Shown here piece by piece: positions 23,601 to 35,600 of a stretch of 64,000 bases of DNA. The DNA lies in NCBI GenBank assembly GCA_914767715.1, contig OU612071.1, positions 15,496,948 to 15,560,947 of the forward strand, given 5' to 3'. Each line of letters starts with the position of its first letter. Positions within the stretch are counted from its first letter, which is position 1. A program made the position numbers and the translations under genes. The notes beneath the pieces are model-generated. The model was given only the letters and a program-made list of their open reading frames with translations, was not told where the DNA came from and searched no databases. The stretch is from Membranipora membranacea (taxonomy: Eukaryota; Bryozoa; Gymnolaemata; Cheilostomatida; Membraniporidae).

Positions 23601-26600
23601 CAGACTCCTCGAGAGTTGAGCCTTGCACCCTCAGGACATAGACATCTATATCCGCCAGGTGTGTTCTCACATTGATGTGAGCATGGAGGTGAAGATCTCT
23701 GGCATTCGTCTATGTCTATGCACCGGGATCTATCATCATAATAACAAAACTATACCAGAGCTGTTGTGCACTATCATTTCAGAAGCTCATAACAGGAATG
23801 TAAGAGAGTGCTATTTTTGGCCTAAGTTGTTCATATCAGGAAGATTCTAAATGAGGTTATCACTATCACATCGCTCAAAATTATAACTCACTTGGTAATT
23901 CAATTACAAAAAAATCGCTCACAAATTGCTCACTCAGAATGTTTATAGTTCCATCATCGCATGAGCGCTGTATGAGCGACACCCCAGCAGGTCTCACTCA
24001 TTTACTAAGTGAACGATAATAATGCGATATTTGCCGTTTATAATTTGAATACCCCAAACACTGGTACAGTACAATATTCAGTATATTCTTATGTTATTAT
24101 GAGCTTTTAGTGCATGTGCTAGAGTCACCAGAAACGTTCAATTTTGTCAAATCTATTAATAACTAACCTGCCGTATAGCCTGTATCCAAATCTACATCGA
24201 CACTCATAACCTCCTGGTAGATTCTTACATGAGTGATCACAAACTGAGTCAGACTGCGTGCACTCATTAATATCTGTGAGGGAATATAAATATACAACCT
24301 GTGAGTGAATATAAATATAATATCTGTGAGGAAACATGAATATAAGGTCTGTGAGTGAATATAAATATAATATCTGTGAGTGAATATAATTATAACATCT
24401 GTGAGTGAATATAAATATAATATATGTGCCAACAACAAACAGCAACAAATACAACAAAAGAATAACTTATAAATGCGAATCACATCAACAGTTTGGGGAA
24501 GAAACTCTAAGAGTACCATGTATTTTAGTCAATGTGTTGGCTTTGATCTGATTGGCTGTTTTTTGAGGGGGGAGGGGGGTAGAGCCAATCAGAGCCACAA
24601 TTGTTGAACTTTTATCCGATTAAATAGTGCTTGAATAGTTCATGTTTGAACATTTTCATTGTGAAAGAGTAGAATGGTTAATATTTACCTATGCAGGCGA
24701 GACCGTCGGTGGTTCTCTTGAATCCTTTCTCACATCGAGCCACACATTTATAGCTGCCGATAGTATTAACACATTCCTGTGATCTGTGACAGCGCGCTAG
24801 TCCCATGTTACATTCATCAACATCTGAAAACACATACAAAGGTAGAAATGTTTATATATTGTACTATATTATTAATATATAGCAATAATTACTAGTTGAT
24901 ATCCAAAGACTAATGACAAAAAAATTATAATTATTATTATACCATTTTTATTAGTTTTGAATTTTATTACACATCCCGCTATGAAATATTTAGAAATAAG
25001 ATTGATAGTGCATAAAACATAATCATTTGAACACGCTTAGACTCAATAATTTCACTCGGTCTTTTCATTTTTCATTACCTGATCTCAGTTGGACAATCTC
25101 TTATCAATACTAATCTTAGTCATATTTCTGTTAGATGTTTGTTAAAGGAGAGCATGAATTTCACTTTGGTTTGAGGTAACTGAGTGAGCAAATCATCTCT
25201 GACACCAGATGAAATCTCATTAATGTCATCGCCATAAGTTTAACAATTTGTGGTTTTGTCATAATTAAAAATAATAATCTAGGTAAAAGAAATTAGCATT
25301 CACTAAACCAATGCAGATCTCTATGTTATTAAAACCAAACCACCAGTTAGAAGCACCATTGTCTAAAGATTCCATCAGAATATAAAAGGCAGGCTATTTG
25401 GAGATATTTCAACAATATTCTGAAACTTGGCAGAACCAATTCGAGTAACTTATATAGTCCGGATTCAGTGCGAGGGTTGAGAATTTATCTAAATTTGATT
25501 TGGATGGATTTAGATCCGAAGAAGTTAGATATGATTTGGATCGAATTATAGTTGACTCGGAATTATTTAGATTTGATAGAGATTTAATTTGGATTTGACC
25601 CAGATTTTGATGAATCTCAAGCCCTATCTTTTCTGAGAGGAGAATGTAGACATTGATGGTTAGAAGTCATTTAAACTACTGCTGCTACACAGGCAAATGT
25701 GTGCTAGGTGAATTCTTTACAGCTCAAAACAGATATGAGACTGCAATCTCAGCGTTGCCACCTATTAGACAAATAATTTGCACAAACTGATCGTTAAAAT
25801 CTGGGTATGAAATTAATTATCTGGGTGGTTATCACTACCTAGTAATAATCATATCACTAGTTTACAATATTGACGCCATCACCCAGTGCGTTAATTTCAT
25901 ACCCTGATTTTGAAGATCAGGTTGTGCATATTATTTGCCAGGTGACAACTTTGAGATTAAAACCTCAATTAGTTATCTTGGAGCTATACAGAATTCAATG
26001 AGCACACATTTGCCTGTGTGACAGCAGTGGATTAAAAAGAAGTTGTGACATACCACTACATGTTTTAGCGTCCTCATTGAGAGTTAGCCCCAGTGGACAG
26101 GAGCACCTGTACCCTCCTGCCGTATTAGTGCATTCATGAGAACACGGTTTTAGTCTAGAGCATTCATCTGTGTCTTAAAATAATTATCAAACAAAAACTT
26201 AAACTTATGTCACTAAAGTATGTCGATCCACTGTTTGCTGCTTCTATCTCACATTCAGCTTCAGATTTAGATTTATTGAGAGATAATTCCAAGCTAGAGC
26301 CCTCAATCATTCTGATTCAGCTGATCTAGATTAACTTACAATCGTGCTTAGACAGAAAAAACTACAATGCCTTCAAAACCACTACTAGATATTTCATGCT
26401 TTCTTGTACCCATCATTACAAAACCACAAGCATGTCCCCTTCTTTTGCCAAAGAACAAGTGCATTGCACCATGTATCTGCCTTTCATAAAAAAATTGGTA
26501 GCAAAATTCATGATTTTATTCGAGCACGCATTGAGAACTACACAAGCATCCTGTAGATGATACATACCTTTACAGTATGGGCCACTAGGCTCATATAAGA

Positions 26601-29600
26601 ACCCCCTGGGACATCTATCACTCGGCTCTCCTGGCTCAATATAAGCCTCCAGTCCAAAGGATAAACTCTGAAAATATAATTTATCATAAATAAATAATTC
26701 TCTCAATCACATGCACAAGGGATACGCTTAGGAGGCATCCTCGGATACATCTTGGTTGAATTAATAAATCTTACATCCTCTTGGGTTGGGCACCTGAAGG
26801 GAAAAGGAGACGTGGGAGACCAAAGAAAATCTGGAGAATGGCAGCTCTGATCAGTTACAGACTTTTGGTAACACATCCTGGAGTGGAACTGCAGAGATGG
26901 CGAAATAACGGTCAAGATGGAGGGAGGGAGGGAGCAGGAGATGAATATACTGCCGCAATTTTCCAGAAGGAATTCTGCAACCTAAGTGAAGTAAGTGAGG
27001 TTTCACCCTCTTATTGACAGTGAGACAAAGCTTCTGCTGTATAGTTATTCTTTATTGTGGAGAAGTTCTAGTTTGTTGTTTGTAGGTTGGGAGGGAGAGG
27101 TGCCAGCTGGTTGGATAGTCGGAATAAGTAAAACGGAATAATCGAAGAATGATACTGTACAAAACATGAAGTGAAGGTAATCAACATCATTTGAGGCTAA
27201 GCGTGTCAGTACAACACTTGCATTTCTTTCTTTTTTGAACAGAAAAATGGGCTGGCCCCAAAGAGGGCCCAAGCTGCCATTTATCCTCATTCTGGCGTTG
27301 TTATGCATACTGGAAACTAGAATGCGAGGCCACACAATGCCTTAAAAATGTGAACCAATCAGATATTGGCGGTGACACTTTGCTCTTAGCCATAAAGAGA
27401 AGAATTTGTAACACATCTCTAATTTGTAAGACTAACCTGTTTATTATTATTGTAGTCAGCTGAGGGCATCCTAACCACCAATCTCTGTACCAGGTGGGGC
27501 ATCCTGCTGTATGTCTCAGAGTTATATACTATCGTGTGGTTCCAGGCATACGGTAACAGGTGACCGTTAACTCTGAACAGTCGAGCGCTCGATCCAAATA
27601 TCCTACCTGTAATGTCATGAAGTAAATGTCAGTTAAAAGAAAATGTGATACTAGTGGTATTACATGTCTGTCCTGCTATTTTCATTTCTTCATTTCACTA
27701 CTGCACTACAGCAAAAATACTAAATACTAAAATTGAAGATTTTTCAATCCAACTTTCTCATACGTAACCAGATTTGTATCTAGTCATTAAATAGTGGTGA
27801 GCCAGTTCAAAATTATATGTTCGAGGTTTTGCCCCCACACATGCTTCAATCTCTGAGTAGGTTAAATCGCTGGTCTGCAGCCTTCAGGTGATATACAGTA
27901 GATATTTTAAAGTCCTACCTACTAAAATATCCTCAGAACTTACACGCAAAAAACGATGTTTAGACAAAGCCTGTTCTAACTCACCAGGTCCAGTTTGAAT
28001 GTAGTCCTCGATGTAAGGTTCTAGTACTATGTTAGCGCTGACAGGGAATTCTGGGAGATTTCCTGACACAATTATATCAGCCTGCAGAGTGCCGGAACTA
28101 TCTACTCCACGAGCTACTTGTACTAGCTTTGCAATCTCACCTAAAACATTGCCAAGAGGAGATGTTAGACATTCAAAAGAGTTTGAATTACAGCATCAAA
28201 AATAAATGTATAATGAATTATCACACAGATTAGCTTGACACCTCTGCAATGCAACATTAGTGTGGTATCAAGAGGGACCCCATTTTAACCCCTTCTTTAT
28301 GTTGTTTTTGCCATGTTTTCACTGGTAAAACATATACTGGTAGGGACTCAAAATACAGACAAATTGGATCAAACTTCATCTAGGTTAAACCAGATACGAC
28401 ATAATGTGATTCTGTTGACATCTAGTGTTATGTAAAAAGAGAAAGAATTTATTAGCATCAAACTGACCAGTAGCAAATTCTACTTGAGCTTCCCGCCTAA
28501 AGAAGCCATCAGTCAGTGTATAACCATTATAAGCTCCGCCCACTTCATAGGCTGTTGTCCAATAGAATGATGAGATGAGAGAGCTCAGCAACCTCATTCC
28601 ACTTCCTGTGAAACCACCAACGAGTGTGTGTATATAAACAAATCTGATATTTATGGAAGTCTCATAATGACAACGAATGGCAAAACTCATGTTTTTACAA
28701 AAATGAACTGTATGGTGTTCAGTTCAGTTCTGGAGACACGAGTAAAAACTCATTAAATGGGCTGTCTTTGGATTTAGACTCTAAATTCAAGATACATCAG
28801 ATTGAAAAATTCAAAATTGCAGTCTATCAACAATGGTCTCTTCAAAGTAAGCGTTAATTTAAGTGCTTGAACTTTGGTCGAGGCGACCTTGTGCGGCAAT
28901 CCAGGATATAAACCATTTAAAAACCTATAATAGGTGATGCTCATTATCAGTCTGAGCTCTCAAACTGTCCGTATAAATCAGAGGCACACTTACCTAGTTG
29001 AGGTTCTAGTCTAGATATATCAGACATTACGATGGTTCCCTGATCTCCTCTTAGTGCAGGGTTTACTAACACATCAATCATAGCTATTGGGTCTATCTCT
29101 ATACCATTGATCTCTCCGATTAGGTTACCAGCTCCCATCATGGGAGGCGGTGCTGTAATAAATAAAATAGTGTAGATAATAGCCAGCATTGTAGTGGTGG
29201 TGGGTTAATTAATTCATGGTCTTGATTAATACTCAACATAAGATATAGAGAGATTAATTTCAGTGAACTAAGATAATCTTGGATTATTAGCATCTACTAG
29301 GAGAATTGACTTCAGTGAAACAAGATATATTTCAAGACTCAATCATGTGAATTCCCAAACAACTAGCAACTGGCAGTTCAGAGCCAGAAGGATGAATCAT
29401 GTGTAGGCTTTCATCATGGCTATCATGTTCTGTTAAGTGATTTACATCACTAGCACGCTCATTTTTGGTCTAAGTTGTTCCCTCTTGTTGATATAACTAG
29501 CACTCTACTTTCCTGTCTAAGTTGTTCCCTCTTGTTGAAATAACTAGCACTCTACATATCAGTCTAAGTTGTTCCCTCTTGTTGATATAACTAGCACTCT

Positions 29601-32600
29601 ACATTTCAGTCTAAGTTGTTCCCTCTTGTTGTCATAACTAGCACTCTACTTTTCAGTCTAAGTTGTTCCCTCTTGTTGAGAAACTATTCTCACCTTTGCA
29701 CACAGGCGCTTCACATGTTCTGGTCTCGTCTGATTCGCCTTCACAGCCCTGACTTCCTGTGAGAGGCTGTAGACACGCCCTCTCTCTGTACTGTAACCCT
29801 GATCCACAAGATACCGAGCACAGGGACCAATCATTCCAGCTCGTCCAAACTCCATCTGGGTAAACAAAAAAGGATAAATAATAGAAAAATATTGAGGTTA
29901 TCAAATGTCTTAATATGACCAAACAACGTGGTAGAATTCTTTAATAAAAAGGAATATGGAATTTGAACCTTACCAAAGGGATTATCTTACAGCCAATACC
30001 AAATATCAGACTAGGTATCATGCTTGAACAAACAAGCTTTATAAACTGAGCAGCATTATTGCAAGCATCTTCACTAAATAGTTTGGATTCTACATTAACT
30101 GGATGTAATTGATGTTATCCTCCTACGATCGATTTGCACTTGATCGGTTTAATGATTAAAAACTTGTGACATCGACCAGATCTATGTGTCAATGATAACC
30201 CGCGTACTAGCCAATGAACCATACCAGGACACTGTTGTGTGTTACAGTTATCTGAGTCTTGATCTGATCCTAGGCATGGTCTGCCATCCTCACTGGGTGT
30301 CGGGTTATCACAGGTACGGAATCTCTTCTTCTGTCCTCCATTACAAGGTAGGCTACATTCACCCCAGTCCTGCCATACTGACCATCCCCCATGTCCTGAT
30401 AGAAATTACAAATGATTTGAACATGGTGCCACAACTCTAATTTGGTAAGACAACTCTCATCACCTAAGTTCTTAAGGGGCGAATACAGGAAGTTTTTTCA
30501 ACCCTTGTTTGAATTTTGAGTTATGATGAAAGTGATCATAATTTGTTTGTCAAACGTTTGTGAACCAACTCGAATCTGAACCTGCCATCAAAACGGGGAC
30601 CATCACTAAAACTTCGAAATATTTCTGTTTGAAGGTTCCCATGTTTGACCTTTACATTTCTTATGGCTCAAATGGTGGCCGAAAAAATTACTTGTGTTTT
30701 GATCTGGTGCCTATTATCGGGCAGTGTGGAGGTGTGGTGGTGGTGGAGCGTAGTAAACTAGTCAACAGTGGATTGGCGTAAGGGTGTAAAAGTATTAATC
30801 TTGAAATACTATCAAGCATTTTGTAGCATTTGAGGTTAAAGTTCAATAATGCATTTCTCTCTAATCTTGCTAATCTGGGCAGCCTGGTAGAACATAAAAG
30901 TTTAGCTCAGCGAAATAAAAAACTTTACAGCAGCGTACAGTTCACAGATATGTTGAGATGTGGAGGCAATCCTGAAATGCTTCATACATGTCATGGTAGA
31001 TAAACATTATAATCATACTATACATCAAGGAAATATGCAAAAAAAGGATTTATGCTGAGAAAAATACAACAGTTTGTAAATTAACACCACAATGATATAA
31101 AAAACAAATTGGCTCAAAAATTTGTTTGATGGTCTCAAATACTTCAGTATATGTTCATTTAGCTTGAGTACTAAAGCTAATTTGCCAATAAAACTTGCTT
31201 AGGTTCTCAGGCTAAAAATTATTACTTACCTGCGACTGACGAATGGAGGAATGTGCCTTCTGAGATCATATCTACACACTATATGATGCTGTTAGTATAG
31301 ATGGCATCTACGTTTGTCAGACGGAAGCTGTCAAATCACTGTTAGTAAATCAACAAGTTAGATAGGCAGAGATAGTCAGGACTACTAGAGCACAAATAAT
31401 CTTCAAATGGGTTGGTGGCCAGTTGGCGGGCTTTAAATATCTGGTCAATTGAATAATTATTCTTTCTACTGCATCAATATGCATCATGCACAATGAACGC
31501 TGCGTTATGCATTCATTACACCAATTGCATAATCAATAACGCATAATGTATAATGCATAAGGCAGTATGCACCATCCACTATGTTATAAATAGATCCAAA
31601 AATCCACTGATGTTGGTACTGGAGAGGGCTGTTCAGGCTATTACATAAAGGACCAAAAATCAATGCTAGTCAAACATGCTTTGAGGCACTATGCAGGAAT
31701 GATAAAAAGAGATATTAATATTAAGATGATGAAATCAGTCCAATCAGTTTATGTATAAGTTTCAAGTTTAATTTTAACAAGTTAGTGAAACTGAATGCTT
31801 CTTTAAGCTGCGCATGATTCAACAAGTAGTTTGAAGAGGCCTTATCTAAAACTTTTCTCAAAATGGAAAACTGACTGATTACATCATCAAACACACAAGT
31901 TGTTAATGTATTAGTTGCACTCGCCTACCTGCTGGCCTATCCACTGGCCTATCCGCCTGTATGTTAGCCACCACCACTGTATCAGACTCAGTCCTGTTCT
32001 GATTGGATGCTTGCTGCAGATTACTGCTTTGATTGGACGAAGCTCTCTGAAGATTACTATCAACAGAAGGAGCAGCCTTCTGCAGGTCACCACTAAAAGC
32101 AGTTGAGTTTTTCTGCGGGTGATCAATCTTTGTCTGTATCTGCAGATTTCTGACGGCAAGCCGACTCGGCAGATCACCTCTTGTTGGGCCATGATAAGTT
32201 CGCTGTGGACGAACCGTTTCCTTTTTCTTATCCACTTCCTGTGTAATTTTCTGCATATTACCACTACCGTCACCTACAGTTATAAGTATATCAAGCACAC
32301 TGGCGTAACGGTCTGTTTGTACCCCTATCCCAAGCTTACTTGGACAAGCCTCCGAGTTACAGTAGTCTGATTGCTCTGAGAAGCCGATACAGGGACGTCC
32401 GCCATTCTGAGGGGCGGGGTTATCACACAGCCTCTCTCTCATTCTCTGCCCTCCTCCGCAGGATACAGTACAGTGTGACCAAGTCTGCCATGATGACCAG
32501 GCTCCGTGAACTAAGATAAGAGATAAAACATATAAAATTGTACTTGTAAACGAGGTTCATTAAAGAACCACTCGCTTCAGGAGTCCTGCATATGAATTTA

Positions 32601-35600
32601 TCTACCTCCAAGTAGGCATATATATTTTAAAGTTGTGTTACATATGCATTGGTTAATGCAGCAGAGCAAACCACAACGCAATTGAACATCAATAAAATAC
32701 AGATATACCGACAAACTGGGAGACCAAAGAAATTGTTATCATCAAAACCTGTCCCTTCCTTCAACAATACAGAAGCCTATCAATGGGGATTTTGCAGATG
32801 TAAGATGTTAGTTGACAAGTTCTTCTTCCTAACTCTAAAGCACATTATAATATTGCTCAAATTGTCAAATGTCAAGAGATCAAGTACTCACTTGGGCACT
32901 CGGCATTGTTACATATTCTCCTGTCAGTATCAGCACCAGAGCAGGGTAGTCCTCCATGAGCTGGCTCTGGAGCTGAGCAGTATCTGAACCTCTCCTGGAA
33001 TCCAGGTCCACATGTAACACTGCAGGGCTGCCACGGGGACCAGCGGGTGTAGTTACCATTCACTGTGAACAAGAGGGGATACGATCATAAACCGCCAAAT
33101 ATGTATGTGGTAACTTTCCGACACAACATGCACTTGAAACTTCAAATAACTTTTTAGATAATATGATAGCATGTAATTTTAACAATAATCCATTTAATTT
33201 ACGTTCAATAATCAATTATAATTCATTCAAACATAATTTTTCTGATAATCGTTTTCATCATCCTGATTGAAATTTTTCTTTTCTATTTTTTCTTGATGGC
33301 TGGTTTTGTAAAACTGAATGAACCGATTGAAAATTATGCCAATAAAGTGAAAAAAAAGTTCGTATTGAGGGATATGAACAAAAATAAATCAATTTTCAAA
33401 ATCAGATATCTTGGGAAAATCTGAAAGCGTGCAAGACGGCAATGATATTCTATTCAATTGTTTGTTTGTTTTTCTGTTTTATTTTCTCTATTTTCTTTCT
33501 GGCATTTCTAATGAGATGAATTTGGTTGCCAATAAAAGTATATATAACAATTATCTTTTGCAATCCTATGAAATTATGTACCTGGACATGGTTCTAGCTG
33601 ACATTTATCACTCTCTATAGGAGCTCCTTCACAGTCGTCTCCCCCGTGTTGTGGTATAGGAGAGTCACAGAATCGTCTTCTCACGCGCTCGGCATCTCCA
33701 CAGGTGGCGCTGCATGTCTCCCAGTCCAACCATTCACTGTATCCTCCATGCACTGTGAGAATATTGTGAAAATTTGATGAAATTATGTCTTGTGGAAACA
33801 GAGACCTATGAAGTCCTGCGATCAAATCCAATACATAGTGTGGCCGAGTCTTGTCAAACTTTATTCCACTTCTATTCAATTAAACTGAGGACACATGATC
33901 AATCCTTTCCTTTGATTGGTGTTTAAGGTTGGCCTACTTTACAATAAGAACCCTGTAGGTTAAGTCAAAAACAATATGTATGAAGCATAAGGTCTGACAG
34001 CATTTAGTCTACAGCCCTATTATGAGTCCATTAAACTACAGAATATTAAAGTAGTATACACAACTATTTCGTCTGCAAATAAATGTTCAACCAAAAACAC
34101 AAGTGAGAGAGAGAAAGTTATTCAGCTATGGCACAAGTTGGCTGATTTACTCCTACACCCAACAGCGACTGAGGGCAAACAAATTGGCTACATTCAGTCC
34201 AATCAAATGATAGTACCTTTACAGTCTGCGGGTTGACATTGTTTCCTGTCTTCCCTATCTCCGACACAATCAGCTCCTCCATTGAGTGGGGCAGGGTTAG
34301 TACATGTCCGCGTTCTCAGCTGTATACCATAACCACATGTAACGCTACATGATCCCCAATCTGTCCAGTCACTGAACCGCCCATCAACTACAGATAATAG
34401 AAGAATTGGAGGTGATGTTAAATTTTAGCGAAGAATTGTAAGGGAATTCATTGACGAAAACTTTTGATGTGAGCTCCGTTATGATGTGGGCTCTTTAGTG
34501 AGAGTAAGCTTAGCTGAGCTTCCATGGTGAATCAGAGTGAGATCAAACCTGGGATTTGTGATCAATCGGATAGAGAATATGTGACTGTAATCAGAAAGAC
34601 AAGAGGTTTCCAATATTTTCTTAACACACAAATTTAAGAAATGTGGACCAGTCAGTAATAAACAGAGGTCAACCTGGATGAAATGTGATTGATTTATCCT
34701 GCAGTTAAGATCGCTCCCATCCTACTGAGTCAGCCAAAATGGCAACAGTACCAGCTCTAGATACAGGCAGATTAGATCAAAGTTGAAGTTAGGCTGTCCC
34801 GGAGAGTGGCATGATAAATAAACTTGGTGACGTTCATAAGTAGCTGATGATAGAATCATACCTAGTACAGAGATTTGGACGAACTCAATAGCCGATCCGA
34901 TCTTGTTGAATATATGACACATATATTTATCTGAGTCCTCCGCCTGAGCAGCTATGATCTGTAGACTGTTGTTCTGTAGCTGAGTGATTCGACCGTCCTT
35001 CCCTGTGGCAGTCATGTTAAAGTTCCCTCTCTTCCAGCTAACTGTAGGCTTGGGTTCCCCTACAGCCTGACAGTCTATCACTATGGTACCTGTGAATCAG
35101 ACAATATTGTTAGAAGTAAGGCAGAGGACAAGATCATTGAAGGCATAATTTGAGAAGATTTACCATGAACTTCATTGCTATTAAGTCCCCTTTGGGGGCA
35201 AATGAGAATATACTTACGAGGTTAGGATTCATCACATCTATAGTCAAGTGAAATTTGGAGCAAGCTTTTTAATACATATCCAACTTACCAGAGAACTTAA
35301 CTAGTATCATGAACCTTGGAACCCAAAGACTGGATATGAATGCGAGCAAAAATAGTATAAGCCATATTATTGTTGTATTATACTATATTATTTTATTATT
35401 GTCAATTTCACATCTGCATTCTACATATAACCAATCATCATATTCAAGAAGAAACATGGACTACTAGCATAGACCCAAACTTATACTTACGACCCAGTTT
35501 GACCTTGACCTCTCTGGGTGGAGCTATTTTGAAAGTGGGCGGAGATCTGATGATGAGATAAGCCACACCCTCTGATGTGCCTGCATCATTGGAGGCAACA

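Noticed and set aside
24125-24519. Minus-strand open frames with YIHSQ/YIYSLTD repeats
   Set aside because: They translate the tandem array beside EGF 3; only the DINEC end is real exon.
26781-27017. Protein-coding gene beginning [16 protein letters not shown]
   Set aside because: It is the basic tail of a LINE reverse transcriptase followed by simple GGGA repeats.
29462-29693. CRISPR-like array
   Set aside because: Units are contiguous with no unique spacers, and the genome is animal.
31911-32273. 120-codon minus-strand frame overlapping the TSP1-4 extension
   Set aside because: It is an out-of-frame shadow; the frame continuous with TSP1-4 is the meaningful one.
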